Shown piece after piece: positions 1 through 7,249 of a stretch of DNA of 64,000 nt. The stretch comes from Actinoallomurus soli (GTDB lineage: Bacteria; Actinomycetota; Actinomycetes; Streptosporangiales; Streptosporangiaceae). The first letter of the stretch is position 1. Every line of letters starts with the position of its first letter. The translations under genes were made by a program, and so were the position numbers. Location of the stretch: contig NZ_JAMXMV010000015.1 of the NCBI RefSeq assembly GCF_024055715.1, forward strand, positions 1 to 64,000, in the 5' to 3' direction. Under the pieces are notes generated by a model. The model was given only the letters and a program-made list of their open reading frames with translations, made no database searches and had not been told where the DNA came from.

Positions 1-1
1 G

Positions 2-25
2 CCCCCCCCCCCCCCCCCCCCCCCC
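2..25. repeat. 24-nt poly-C run at the window edge
   Basis: Twenty-four consecutive cytosines lie 20 bases outside the 3' end of the GH76 gene. A pure homopolymer this long is unusual even in high-GC DNA. It may be a genuine slippage tract or a sequencing/assembly artefact at a contig end; the sequence alone cannot decide. Confidence 0.9.
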
Positions 26-44
26 ACGTCGCCGGCGCACCGGA

Positions 45-1892
45 TCAGGGGCCGGTCCGTGGCGGCCCGGTGAGGGCGCCGAGGCCGCTCGCCTGGGTGC
101 GCCAGTCGGACGGATTCGGGGTGCCGCCCGCCCAGCGCTGGCCGATCCGGTTCAGCGGGTCGCGGTCATGGGCCCAGATCGAGTCCGCCTGCCGCTGGGC
201 GAACGCCTGATAGGCGGAGGTGCCGGTCGCCGCCGCCAGGTCGGCGAGGTAGCGGCTGAAGATGCCCTTGAACTGCTTCTGGTTGTCGTCACAGGTGCTC
301 TGGCCGACGTCGCACGACTCGGTCAGGATCCCGTTCTGGGTGAGACCGGTCATCGCCGCGTCCGCGAGTCGTCGCGCCGCGGCGAGCAGTGCGGCGTCGC
401 CGGTGGCGCGCCACGCCTCGACCAGGCCGCCGATGGCGAGGCCCTGGTTGTAGGTCCAGACCGTCTGACCGTTGTTGCGGCAGTCCTGGGTGAGGCCGTC
501 ATTGACGAGGTTCGCGGAGTTGATCAGCCCGCTGTTCAGGTACCACGTCGCGGCCGTACGGGTCCGTTGCAGCCAGACGGTGTCGCCGGGCGTACGGCGG
601 TGGATCGACGCGGCGAGCCGCAGGTACAGGCCGCTCGTGATCGCGTTCTTGTACGTGCGCTCCCGGTTCCACCACACCCCGCCACCGCACGTGCTCGGAT
701 CCCAATACTGGTTCACGTAGTCGGCGATCGTCGTGGCCATGGTCAGGTACCGCCGGTCGCCGGTGTGGTCGTAGGCCGCCACCCACGCGAGGCCCCACCA
801 CGCGCTGTCGTCGATGGCGCGGCTGACGAAGTTGCCCTCGATGGGATCGGTGCCGCGCTGCCCGGCCGGGAACACGCCCTTGTTCTGGTCGAACGTGCGG
901 GCGATGACCCAGTCGTCCTGGGGGTCGCCGTCGTCGATGAGCGTCGTGAGCGTCGCCGCGGAGTTCCACCAGCTGCTCGGCCACCAGCCGGTGTAGGGGT
1001 CGTAGGAGTACATCAGGGCGTCGGCGGCCGCCGCGGCCCGTGACGGCGCGGGCCGGGCCCACGCCGTGCAGCTGCCGTTCTGCCCGGACACCGCTCGCCC
1101 GCAGGCGCGGACGGCGCCGCCGTACAGGCGGCCGCGCGGGTCACGGGTGGCGAACATCGCGGTACGGGCGGCGGTCGCGCCGCTCGCGACCGAGAGGCGG
1201 CCGAGCGAGGAGCCGTCGGGCCAGGTGGCGCCGCCGTCCCACGAGCGGTCGAGCCACACCTCGTCGCCCGGAGCGCCCGCCTCGATGCCGGCCCAGGCCA
1301 TCCCGTTCTGGTCGGCGTGCAGCCGGATCACCCGGCCGGACAGGGTGGTCGCCGGGACGGGCTGGGTGTCGCCGTTCGCCTGCGCCGCGTCGGTGCGGTC
1401 GCATCGGACGTCGCAGACCGTCGGGTAGACCCAGTCGGTGCAGGTGACCGCGTCGGCGTCGCCGCAGGCACGGATGAGACCGCGCCGGTGGCCGCGGGGG
1501 TCGGAGATGTTGTACATGAGCGTCCGGGTGCCGGTCCACGTGGCGGGGATGCTCGCCTTTCCGAGCAGTCCCTCCCACGTCTGTCCGCCGTCCCAGGACC
1601 GGTCGAGCCACACGGCGTCGCCGGTGGCGCCGTCGTCGATGCTCCCCCATGCCATGCCGTCCGCGTCCGACACGTGCAGCACCAGCGTGCGGCCGTTGAT
1701 GTTCTTCTGCGGCACGGGGAACGTCTCCTGCGCGGCCCGCGACGGGTCGAGGGTGTCACACGAGAGGAAGCAGACCTGGGACGCGGCGGCCGCCGGTGCG
1801 ATGCGGAGGCCGGGCGCGGTGCAGAGGATCAGGACCAGTCCGGCGACGGCGGTCGCGGCACGGCCGAAGAGGGTACGTCGATGTCCTCGCAT
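45..1892 (-). CDS. Secreted glycoside hydrolase family 76 protein with two N-terminal repeat domains
   Basis: 615 aa. The N terminus has arginines, a hydrophobic stretch and an Ala-rich cleavage region (about 1-37), so it should be exported. Two homologous domains follow (about 38-150 and 155-275), each with a near-identical block (GDAVWLDRSWDGGQTW / GDEVWLDRSWDGGATW) and paired cysteines; I infer beta-sandwich, possibly carbohydrate-binding modules. The catalytic domain (about 285-600) has the GH76 signature AIDDSAWWGLAW near residue 360, whose twin aspartates are the catalytic pair of the family. GH76 enzymes are endo-alpha-1,6-mannanases acting on fungal or mycobacterial mannan. The gene is monocistronic and ends with TGA 20 bases from the poly-C run. 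Substrate is inferred from family only. Confidence 0.9.
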   Translation of the reverse strand: MRGHRRTLFGRAATAVAGLVLILCTAPGLRIAPAAAASQVCFLSCDTLDPSRAAQETFPVPQKNINGRTLVLHVSDADGMAWGSIDDGATGDAVWLDRSWDGGQTWEGLLGKASIPATWTGTRTLMYNISDPRGHRRGLIRACGDADAVTCTDWVYPTVCDVRCDRTDAAQANGDTQPVPATTLSGRVIRLHADQNGMAWAGIEAGAPGDEVWLDRSWDGGATWPDGSSLGRLSVASGATAARTAMFATRDPRGRLYGGAVRACGRAVSGQNGSCTAWARPAPSRAAAAADALMYSYDPYTGWWPSSWWNSAATLTTLIDDGDPQDDWVIARTFDQNKGVFPAGQRGTDPIEGNFVSRAIDDSAWWGLAWVAAYDHTGDRRYLTMATTIADYVNQYWDPSTCGGGVWWNRERTYKNAITSGLYLRLAASIHRRTPGDTVWLQRTRTAATWYLNSGLINSANLVNDGLTQDCRNNGQTVWTYNQGLAIGGLVEAWRATGDAALLAAARRLADAAMTGLTQNGILTESCDVGQSTCDDNQKQFKGIFSRYLADLAAATGTSAYQAFAQRQADSIWAHDRDPLNRIGQRWAGGTPNPSDWRTQASGLGALTGPPRTGP

Positions 1893-2041
1893 GGGGAACT
1901 CCAGGGTGAGGCGGAGGACCTGGTTCTCCGGAAGGCGGGCGGTGTCCGCGCATGACGGTGTCGGGAACCGGCAGGTGAGGTCGTCTGCGGTGGCCGGCGG
2001 GGCAGACGCGGGGGCGGGGTACTGGCTGACTGCAGTCTTTG

Positions 2042-2061
2042 CCGTAAATTAAGCATTACGG
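2042..2061. promoter_or_regulatory. Inverted repeat upstream of the GH76 gene
   Basis: CCGTAA and TTACGG form perfect 6-bp arms around an 8-bp AT-rich spacer, about 150 bp upstream of the GH76 start and in the only AT-rich patch between GH76 and the B12-binding gene. It could be an operator for a sugar-responsive repressor; no regulator for it is encoded nearby. Confidence 0.35.
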
Positions 2062-2156
2062 TCAGATCCGTCAATACGCGCGCGACCATGAGGGAAAAGC
2101 CCCGATTGCGATGTTCGAACGTGTGGGATTCGGGCCCGGACGCGGGCGCGCCTCGA

Positions 2157-3221
2157 TCAGCGGGCGAGCGGGACGGCGGCGCGGCCGTCGCGGAGCATGG
2201 CGACGGCGCGGGGGAAGTCCGTGAGCTGTTCGGCCAGCAGGTCCAGGCCCAGGGCGAGCGAGTGCGCCGGGACGCCACGGGCGGTGAGGATGTCGGCGGT
2301 CCAGGCGATGAAGCGGGTGAACAGCCCGGAGTCGTCCAGGTAGAGGGCCGTCGCGAGGAACTCGGTGATGTGGGCGATGTCCTCGGCGGTGTGCCGGCGC
2401 TGCCGCTCGCTGTAGCCGGCCATGGCCGGGAACCGTTCCTCGATCGCGGCGAGGACCGCCGCGACGAGCCGGTGGGCGTTGCGGGTGACCAGGGTGTACT
2501 CCTGGTCGGCCAGGTGCGGCAGGTCGTCCAGGGGCTCGTGGGCCGCCGGCGGGACGTACGGGCGGGCGACGATCTCGGCGAGGCGGTCGGCCGCCGCACG
2601 GGCGTCAGGGGCCCAGGCGTCGGCGCCGAGCCGGTCGGCGTAGCGGCCGCCGGGACCGAAGGCCGCCCCGCCGACGATGACCGGGACGCCCGCCGCCTGG
2701 GACGCGCTGATCGCGTGGTGCGCGGCGGGCAGGCGGGTGGGGATGGAGGAGGACAGGGCCAGCGCGTCGGGTCCCGTACGGTGCAGGTGGTCGATCAGGT
2801 GCGGAACGGGAACCTGCGCCCCGAGGAAGTCCACCTGCCAGCCGCGCAGCCGCAGGGTCTCCGCCAGCAGGCGGGCGGGCAGGGCGTGCCACTCCCCGTC
2901 GACGCACGCGACCGTGATCCGCCCCTGGTGTGACCGCCGCGGCGCGGACCCGTGGTGGGCCAGGGCGGCGATGACGTGGTCGTTGATGGCCGAGGCGGTG
3001 TGCTCCTCGGCGACGCTGAGCCGGTTGGCGGCCCACTCGACGCCGACCTTCCCCTGCACGGGCGCGATCACGTCGAGCAGGGCCGACTCGGCGTCCAGGC
3101 CCGCGTCCACCGCCGAGAGCACGATCTCCACGGCGGCGTACTCGTCGCCGCCGCGCACGACGTCCCACAGCCGGGCGGACAGGACCTCGATGTCCGAGCG
3201 GTCCGGAGCCGAAGCCGTCAT
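2157..3221 (-). CDS. Stand-alone cobalamin-binding sensor with CarH-type light-sensing motif
   Basis: 354 aa. The N-terminal helical bundle (about 10-90) carries W63-x9-E73-H74, the motif that in CarH-type proteins caps adenosylcobalamin and defines B12 photoreceptors. A Rossmann B12-binding domain follows (about 100-222) with GEWH at 109-112, the counterpart of the E/D-x-H motif whose His ligates cobalt; the usual following Gly is Pro here. The last 130 residues are helical and resemble RsbRD-type sensor domains, as far as can be judged by eye. There is no MerR DNA-binding domain, unlike CarH/LitR. The start codon overlaps the stop of the upstream phosphatase by 4 nt (ATGA), so the pair is co-translated. 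I infer a light- or B12-responsive partner of the phosphatase. Confidence 0.85.
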   Translation of the reverse strand: MTASAPDRSDIEVLSARLWDVVRGGDEYAAVEIVLSAVDAGLDAESALLDVIAPVQGKVGVEWAANRLSVAEEHTASAINDHVIAALAHHGSAPRRSHQGRITVACVDGEWHALPARLLAETLRLRGWQVDFLGAQVPVPHLIDHLHRTGPDALALSSSIPTRLPAAHHAISASQAAGVPVIVGGAAFGPGGRYADRLGADAWAPDARAAADRLAEIVARPYVPPAAHEPLDDLPHLADQEYTLVTRNAHRLVAAVLAAIEERFPAMAGYSERQRRHTAEDIAHITEFLATALYLDDSGLFTRFIAWTADILTARGVPAHSLALGLDLLAEQLTDFPRAVAMLRDGRAAVPLAR

Positions 3222-4873
3222 CGCGGGACCTCCTCACCTCGTGGACGCCGCCCCGCCGCCTCCGGACGCCCGGCCTGCGGTGCGCCGATGGCCACGACGG
3301 CCATGTCATCGTGGTCGTGGTCACCGGCCCATTCGGCCGCGAGCATCTGCACGCGCTCCACGACGCCTTCGGCGGGCATCCCCGCGCACTCGGACAGCGC
3401 GTCCTTCAACCGCTCCTCGCCGAACATGATGTCGCCCAGCGGCCCGCCACGGGCCTCGGTGATGCCGTCGGTGTAGAGCACGCACGTCTCCCCCGGCGCC
3501 AGCTCGACCCCGGCGGTCGTCGCCTGCACGTCGGGGAACGCCCCGATCAGAGTGCCGCGCGTGGCGGCCTCCTCCACGACCCCGTCGCGCCGCACGATCA
3601 GCGGCGGCGGATGCCCGGCGCTGGTCAGCCGCAGCCGCACCCGGTCTCCGGCGCGCACCGCCGAGGCGAGCACCAGGGTGGCGAACCGGGTCGATCCGGA
3701 GTTCAGCAGCGCCCCGTTGAGCAGGGACAGCGTCCGCAGGTGGTCGCCGGCCAGGGGCAGCAGCGCCTGCAGCGTCGTGCGGATCCGGCCCGTGGTGACC
3801 GCCGCCTCCAGGCCCTTGCCGCACACGTCGCCGAGGACGACGAGGGACTCGGCGTCCTCGTCCTCACCCGGATGGACGTCGTAGAAGTCACCGCCCACCA
3901 GCTCGCTGCGCACCGACGCGCGGTAGCCGCCGGCGTAGGCCACGCCGTGGACGTGGCGCAGCCGCGGCGGCAGCAGCTCGCGCATGAGGATCTCGGTGAT
4001 ACCCGTCCGGTCGGCGTACACGCGGGCCGCCGACAGCGCCGCGCCCGCCCGTGCCGCGAACAGCCGGGCGAAGACCTCCTCGTCGTCGCCGAACCCTCGC
4101 CGGTCGTTGCGGCGCAGCAGGATCAGCGCGCCGGCCGGGATGCCGTGCCCGGGCAGCGGCGTCACCGCGACCGCGCCGACCGGTCCGCCGAAGCCCTCCG
4201 GCACGGCCCACGACGGCAACCGGCCGGGATCGATCCACCGGGAGGGGATCGGCGGGAAGCCCTGCAGTGCCTCGCTCAGACCCGGGACCTCGGCCGGGTC
4301 GGCCCGCAGCGTACGGCGGGTGACCTGCGCGCCGCGGATCGCGTACGCGACCGGCAGCCGTTTCCCGGTGGCGGGCGCGACGAGGATCGCGGCGTCGGCC
4401 AGGTGCTCGGCCGCCAGCCGTACCGCGACCTCCATGCACCGGTCGTAGTTCAGCGTCGTCAGCAGGGCGCCCGCCGCCTCGACCAGGAGCGCCGTGCGCT
4501 TACGCTCCGCCACCAGCGCGGTCTCGGCCCGCCGCCGGTCGGTGTCCTCGACCAGCCACCAGATCACGTCCCCGTCCGGGGAGAAGGTCGCACGGGCTTC
4601 ATAACCGTGTTCGCCCGCCTCGCCGCGTACGGGCTCGTCCACGGTTCCCGACGCGACGGCGGCTCGGTGCGCCTCCGCGAGCCACCCGGGTGTCGTGGCC
4701 GCAAGGCTCGCGCCCGGCTCGGCGCGCGGGAACAGCCGGGCGGCGGCCTCGTTCAGCTCGACCACCCGGCCGGCGCCGTCGGCCACCACCACGGGGTGCG
4801 GGGCCGCGGCCCATACGCCGGTCATCCGCCCGGTACCCCGCCGGTCCGCGGGAGCAGTGCTGGAGACATCCAC
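3218..4873 (-). CDS. PAS-GAF-PP2C (SpoIIE/RsbU-type) serine phosphatase
   Basis: 551 aa, cytoplasmic. A PAS-like domain (about 20-115) is followed by a GAF domain (about 125-300) and a PP2C/SpoIIE phosphatase domain (about 310-535). Metal-binding signatures are intact: VGGDFYDV, LGDVCGKGLEA and a C-terminal HDDMAVV. Family members dephosphorylate anti-anti-sigma factors and so release alternative sigma factors in partner-switching pathways. No RsbV/RsbW-type partner is adjacent; instead the next gene is the B12-binding sensor with ATGA overlap. The ATG at 4873 gives a full-length PAS domain. The phosphatase target is unknown. Confidence 0.9.
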   Translation of the reverse strand: MDVSSTAPADRRGTGRMTGVWAAAPHPVVVADGAGRVVELNEAAARLFPRAEPGASLAATTPGWLAEAHRAAVASGTVDEPVRGEAGEHGYEARATFSPDGDVIWWLVEDTDRRRAETALVAERKRTALLVEAAGALLTTLNYDRCMEVAVRLAAEHLADAAILVAPATGKRLPVAYAIRGAQVTRRTLRADPAEVPGLSEALQGFPPIPSRWIDPGRLPSWAVPEGFGGPVGAVAVTPLPGHGIPAGALILLRRNDRRGFGDDEEVFARLFAARAGAALSAARVYADRTGITEILMRELLPPRLRHVHGVAYAGGYRASVRSELVGGDFYDVHPGEDEDAESLVVLGDVCGKGLEAAVTTGRIRTTLQALLPLAGDHLRTLSLLNGALLNSGSTRFATLVLASAVRAGDRVRLRLTSAGHPPPLIVRRDGVVEEAATRGTLIGAFPDVQATTAGVELAPGETCVLYTDGITEARGGPLGDIMFGEERLKDALSECAGMPAEGVVERVQMLAAEWAGDHDHDDMAVVAIGAPQAGRPEAAGRRPRGEEVPR

Positions 4874-5238
4874 GCGGCAGGCCCACGGACGCGCGAGCCC
4901 CCACCACCTTCCCGGTCGGAAACCTTGCTCTGCGACAACCGTCCCTCAAGTGAGATATAAGAGCAAATCCCGGTCTGTGTACTGCCACGCTAATCGCTCG
5001 CCGCCCGTGCCCTGTCCAGGAGCGCGGCCGCACGCGCCTCCTCGTCGGCGCCCACCCGCTCGCGCCGCCCTCCGCCGCCCCCGCCACGGCCGCCCGGCCC
5101 CCGCCCCGCGGTCTGGGCTACAGGAAGTTCGCAAGTCATTCGACTTATGGACGTTCCGCCACGATCTGGGACATTGGCATCGTTGGACCCACATCGCTCG
5201 CCGATCCCCCCCTGCCCCTGCGTACCAGAGGAGCCCCC
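4874..5238. other. Divergent intergenic region between phosphatase and TDT transporter
   Basis: 365 bp without a convincing gene. The middle (about 5000-5110) is very GC-rich and has open frames only because of composition. Towards the transporter there is AAGTCATTCGACTT (5133-5146), a 5-bp-arm inverted repeat that may be an operator. Promoters for both divergent genes must lie here; I cannot define their elements. Confidence 0.5.
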
Positions 5239-6255
5239 ATGGCCGCCGACGAGGCCGAGAAGACCGAGGCCCCCGCGGTCCGACGAGTTCCGCTGAACCT
5301 GTTCGGCATGGCGTTCGGCATCGCGGGGCTGGCGGGCACCTGGCTGACCGTCGCGCGCTACGGTCACGCCCCACTGTGGGCAGGACGGGCACTGCTGGCC
5401 GTCTCGGCGGTCGTCTGGGCGGTCACGGTGGCGCGCTACGCGCGGTACGCGCTGTCGGTACGCGGCGCGTTCGCCACCGACCTGACCGATCCCGTCGCCG
5501 CGCCCTTCGCCGCCCTCGCCGTGATCACTCCGATGCCGGCGGCGTCGCAGGGCCTCTACGCGTACGACTCGACCGCCGGAACCGTCGTCTTCGACGTGTT
5601 CCTGGTGCTGACGGTGCTGCTCGGCGGCTGGATGACCGGCCAGTGGATCTACGGGTCACTCAGCCTCGACCAGCTCCATCCGGGGTACTTCCTGCCGACC
5701 GTGGCGGGCGGCCTGGTCGCGGCGGCCGGTGCCGCCGCGGTCGGGCAGCGGACGCTGGGCTACGCCATGCTCGGCCTCGGGCTGATCTGCTGGTTCATCC
5801 TCGGCTCGATGATCATGGCCCGGCTGTTCTTCCGCCCCGCGCTGCCGCCGGCCCTCTATCCGACCCTGGCGATCGAGGTCGCGCCCGCGGCCGTGGCGAC
5901 CGTCGCCTACGTCTCGCTGCGCGGCCCCCACGTGGACGCCTTCAGCGCGATCCTCGCCGGATACGGCACGCTGATGGTGCTCGCGCAGCTGCGGCTGCTG
6001 CCCGCCTTCACGCGGCTGCGGTTCGCCCCGGGCTTCTGGGCGTTCACCTTCTCCTGGGCCGCGGTCGCCACCAGCGTCGTGCACTGGACGCAGATCCTCC
6101 GCCCGACCGGGTACCTCGTCTACACCTACGCCGCGCTCGCCGCGGCCACCCTTCTGATCGCCGGCATCGCCGTACGTACCGTGCCGGCCACCTTCTCGCG
6201 GGGCGGTGTCCGCACCGGGCCTCCCCATACGACCCCCGCCCCGGAAGAACACTGA
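5239..6255 (+). CDS. TDT/SLAC1-family membrane transporter (TehA/Mae1-like)
   Basis: 338 aa integral membrane protein with about ten hydrophobic segments and a short charged N terminus rich in Glu/Lys. Spacing of the helices and motifs such as NLFGMAFGIAGLAGTW at the start of helix 1 and FWAFTFSWAAVAT in a late helix match the tellurite-resistance/dicarboxylate transporter (TDT) family, which includes anion channels and C4-dicarboxylate or sulfite exporters. Substrate cannot be assigned. A GAGGAG ribosome-binding site precedes the ATG. The hydrolase gene starts 12 bp after the stop, so the two form an operon closed by a strong terminator. Confidence 0.85.
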   Translation: MAADEAEKTEAPAVRRVPLNLFGMAFGIAGLAGTWLTVARYGHAPLWAGRALLAVSAVVWAVTVARYARYALSVRGAFATDLTDPVAAPFAALAVITPMPAASQGLYAYDSTAGTVVFDVFLVLTVLLGGWMTGQWIYGSLSLDQLHPGYFLPTVAGGLVAAAGAAAVGQRTLGYAMLGLGLICWFILGSMIMARLFFRPALPPALYPTLAIEVAPAAVATVAYVSLRGPHVDAFSAILAGYGTLMVLAQLRLLPAFTRLRFAPGFWAFTFSWAAVATSVVHWTQILRPTGYLVYTYAALAAATLLIAGIAVRTVPATFSRGGVRTGPPHTTPAPEEH

Positions 6256-6267
6256 GAGGAATCCTCG

Positions 6268-7089
6268 ATGCCCACCATCACCACCGCCGACGGCACGCGC
6301 ATCTTCTACAAGGACTGGGGCAGCGGGCGGCCCGTCGTGTTCAGTCACGGCTGGCCGCTGAACGCCGACGCCTGGGACGAGCAGCTGCGCCTCCTCGCCG
6401 AGAACGGCTACCGCGCCATCGCCCACGACCGCCGCGGGCACGGCCGCTCCGACCAGCCCTGGACCGGCAACGACATGGACACCTACGCCGACGACCTGGC
6501 CGCCCTCATCGAGCACCTGGACCTGCGGGACGCCATCCTGGTCGGCCACTCCACCGGCGGCGGCGAGGTCACCCGCTACCTCGGCCGCCACGGCAGCGCC
6601 CGCGTCGCCAAGGCCGTCCTGCTGGGCGCCGTCCCGCCGGTGATGGTGCGGAGCGAGAAGAACCCCGAGGGCACCCCCATCGAGGCGTTCGACGGCATCC
6701 GCGCCGGGGTGGACGGCGACCGCTCCCAGTTCTACTGGGACCTCAGCGAGAGCTTCTACGGCTTCAACCGTCCCGGGGCGGCCGTCTCCGAAGGCGCCCG
6801 CCGCGCCTTCTGGCTCTGGAGCATGCAGGTGGGCGTCAAGGCCGCCTACGACTGCGTCGAGCAGTTCTCCGAGACCGACTTCACCGAGGACCTCACGGGC
6901 ATCGACATCCCCGTCCTGGTCGCCCACGGCGACGACGACCAGATCGTCCCCATCCAGGACGCCGCCCTCAAGACCGCCGAACTGCTCAAGGACGCGACCC
7001 TGAAGGTCTACCCCGGCGCGCCCCACGGCCTGTACGGCGACTTCCGCGCCGCGTTCGAGAAGGACCTCCTGGAGTTCATCCGCGCCTGA
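6268..7089 (+). CDS. Alpha/beta hydrolase, non-haem chloroperoxidase/esterase type
   Basis: 273 aa, the usual length for the cofactor-free haloperoxidase/arylesterase group. The nucleophile elbow is GHSTGGGEV (Ser near residue 98), preceded by the oxyanion segment [11 protein letters not shown]. The catalytic acid should be the Asp of [11 protein letters not shown] and the base the His of [10 protein letters not shown] near the C terminus. Members hydrolyse esters and can form peracids in vitro; the physiological substrate is usually unknown. GAGAGGA lies a few bases before the ATG. The gene follows the TDT transporter in one transcription unit; a functional link is not evident. Confidence 0.9.
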   Translation: MPTITTADGTRIFYKDWGSGRPVVFSHGWPLNADAWDEQLRLLAENGYRAIAHDRRGHGRSDQPWTGNDMDTYADDLAALIEHLDLRDAILVGHSTGGGEVTRYLGRHGSARVAKAVLLGAVPPVMVRSEKNPEGTPIEAFDGIRAGVDGDRSQFYWDLSESFYGFNRPGAAVSEGARRAFWLWSMQVGVKAAYDCVEQFSETDFTEDLTGIDIPVLVAHGDDDQIVPIQDAALKTAELLKDATLKVYPGAPHGLYGDFRAAFEKDLLEFIRA

Positions 7090-7109
7090 CCGGCCTGAGC
7101 GGACCGCGC

Positions 7110-7152
7110 CTTCGGGGCGGTGCGGGGATCACGTCCCCGCACCGCCCCGAAG
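7110..7152 (+). terminator. Strong hairpin terminator after the hydrolase gene
   Basis: A perfect 19-bp stem (CTTCGGGGCGGTGCGGGGA with its complement) closes a 5-nt loop 20 bp after the stop codon. There is no long U-tract, as is common in high-GC actinomycetes. Confidence 0.85.
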
Positions 7153-7249
7153 TGTTCCCCGCCCGGACCGCCGAACCAGGTGAAACGGCCTCTTAGTCTT
7201 GAAGCTCGCAATCACGCGATTCGCCGGGCGAAGGGACAGAGAAGCACAG

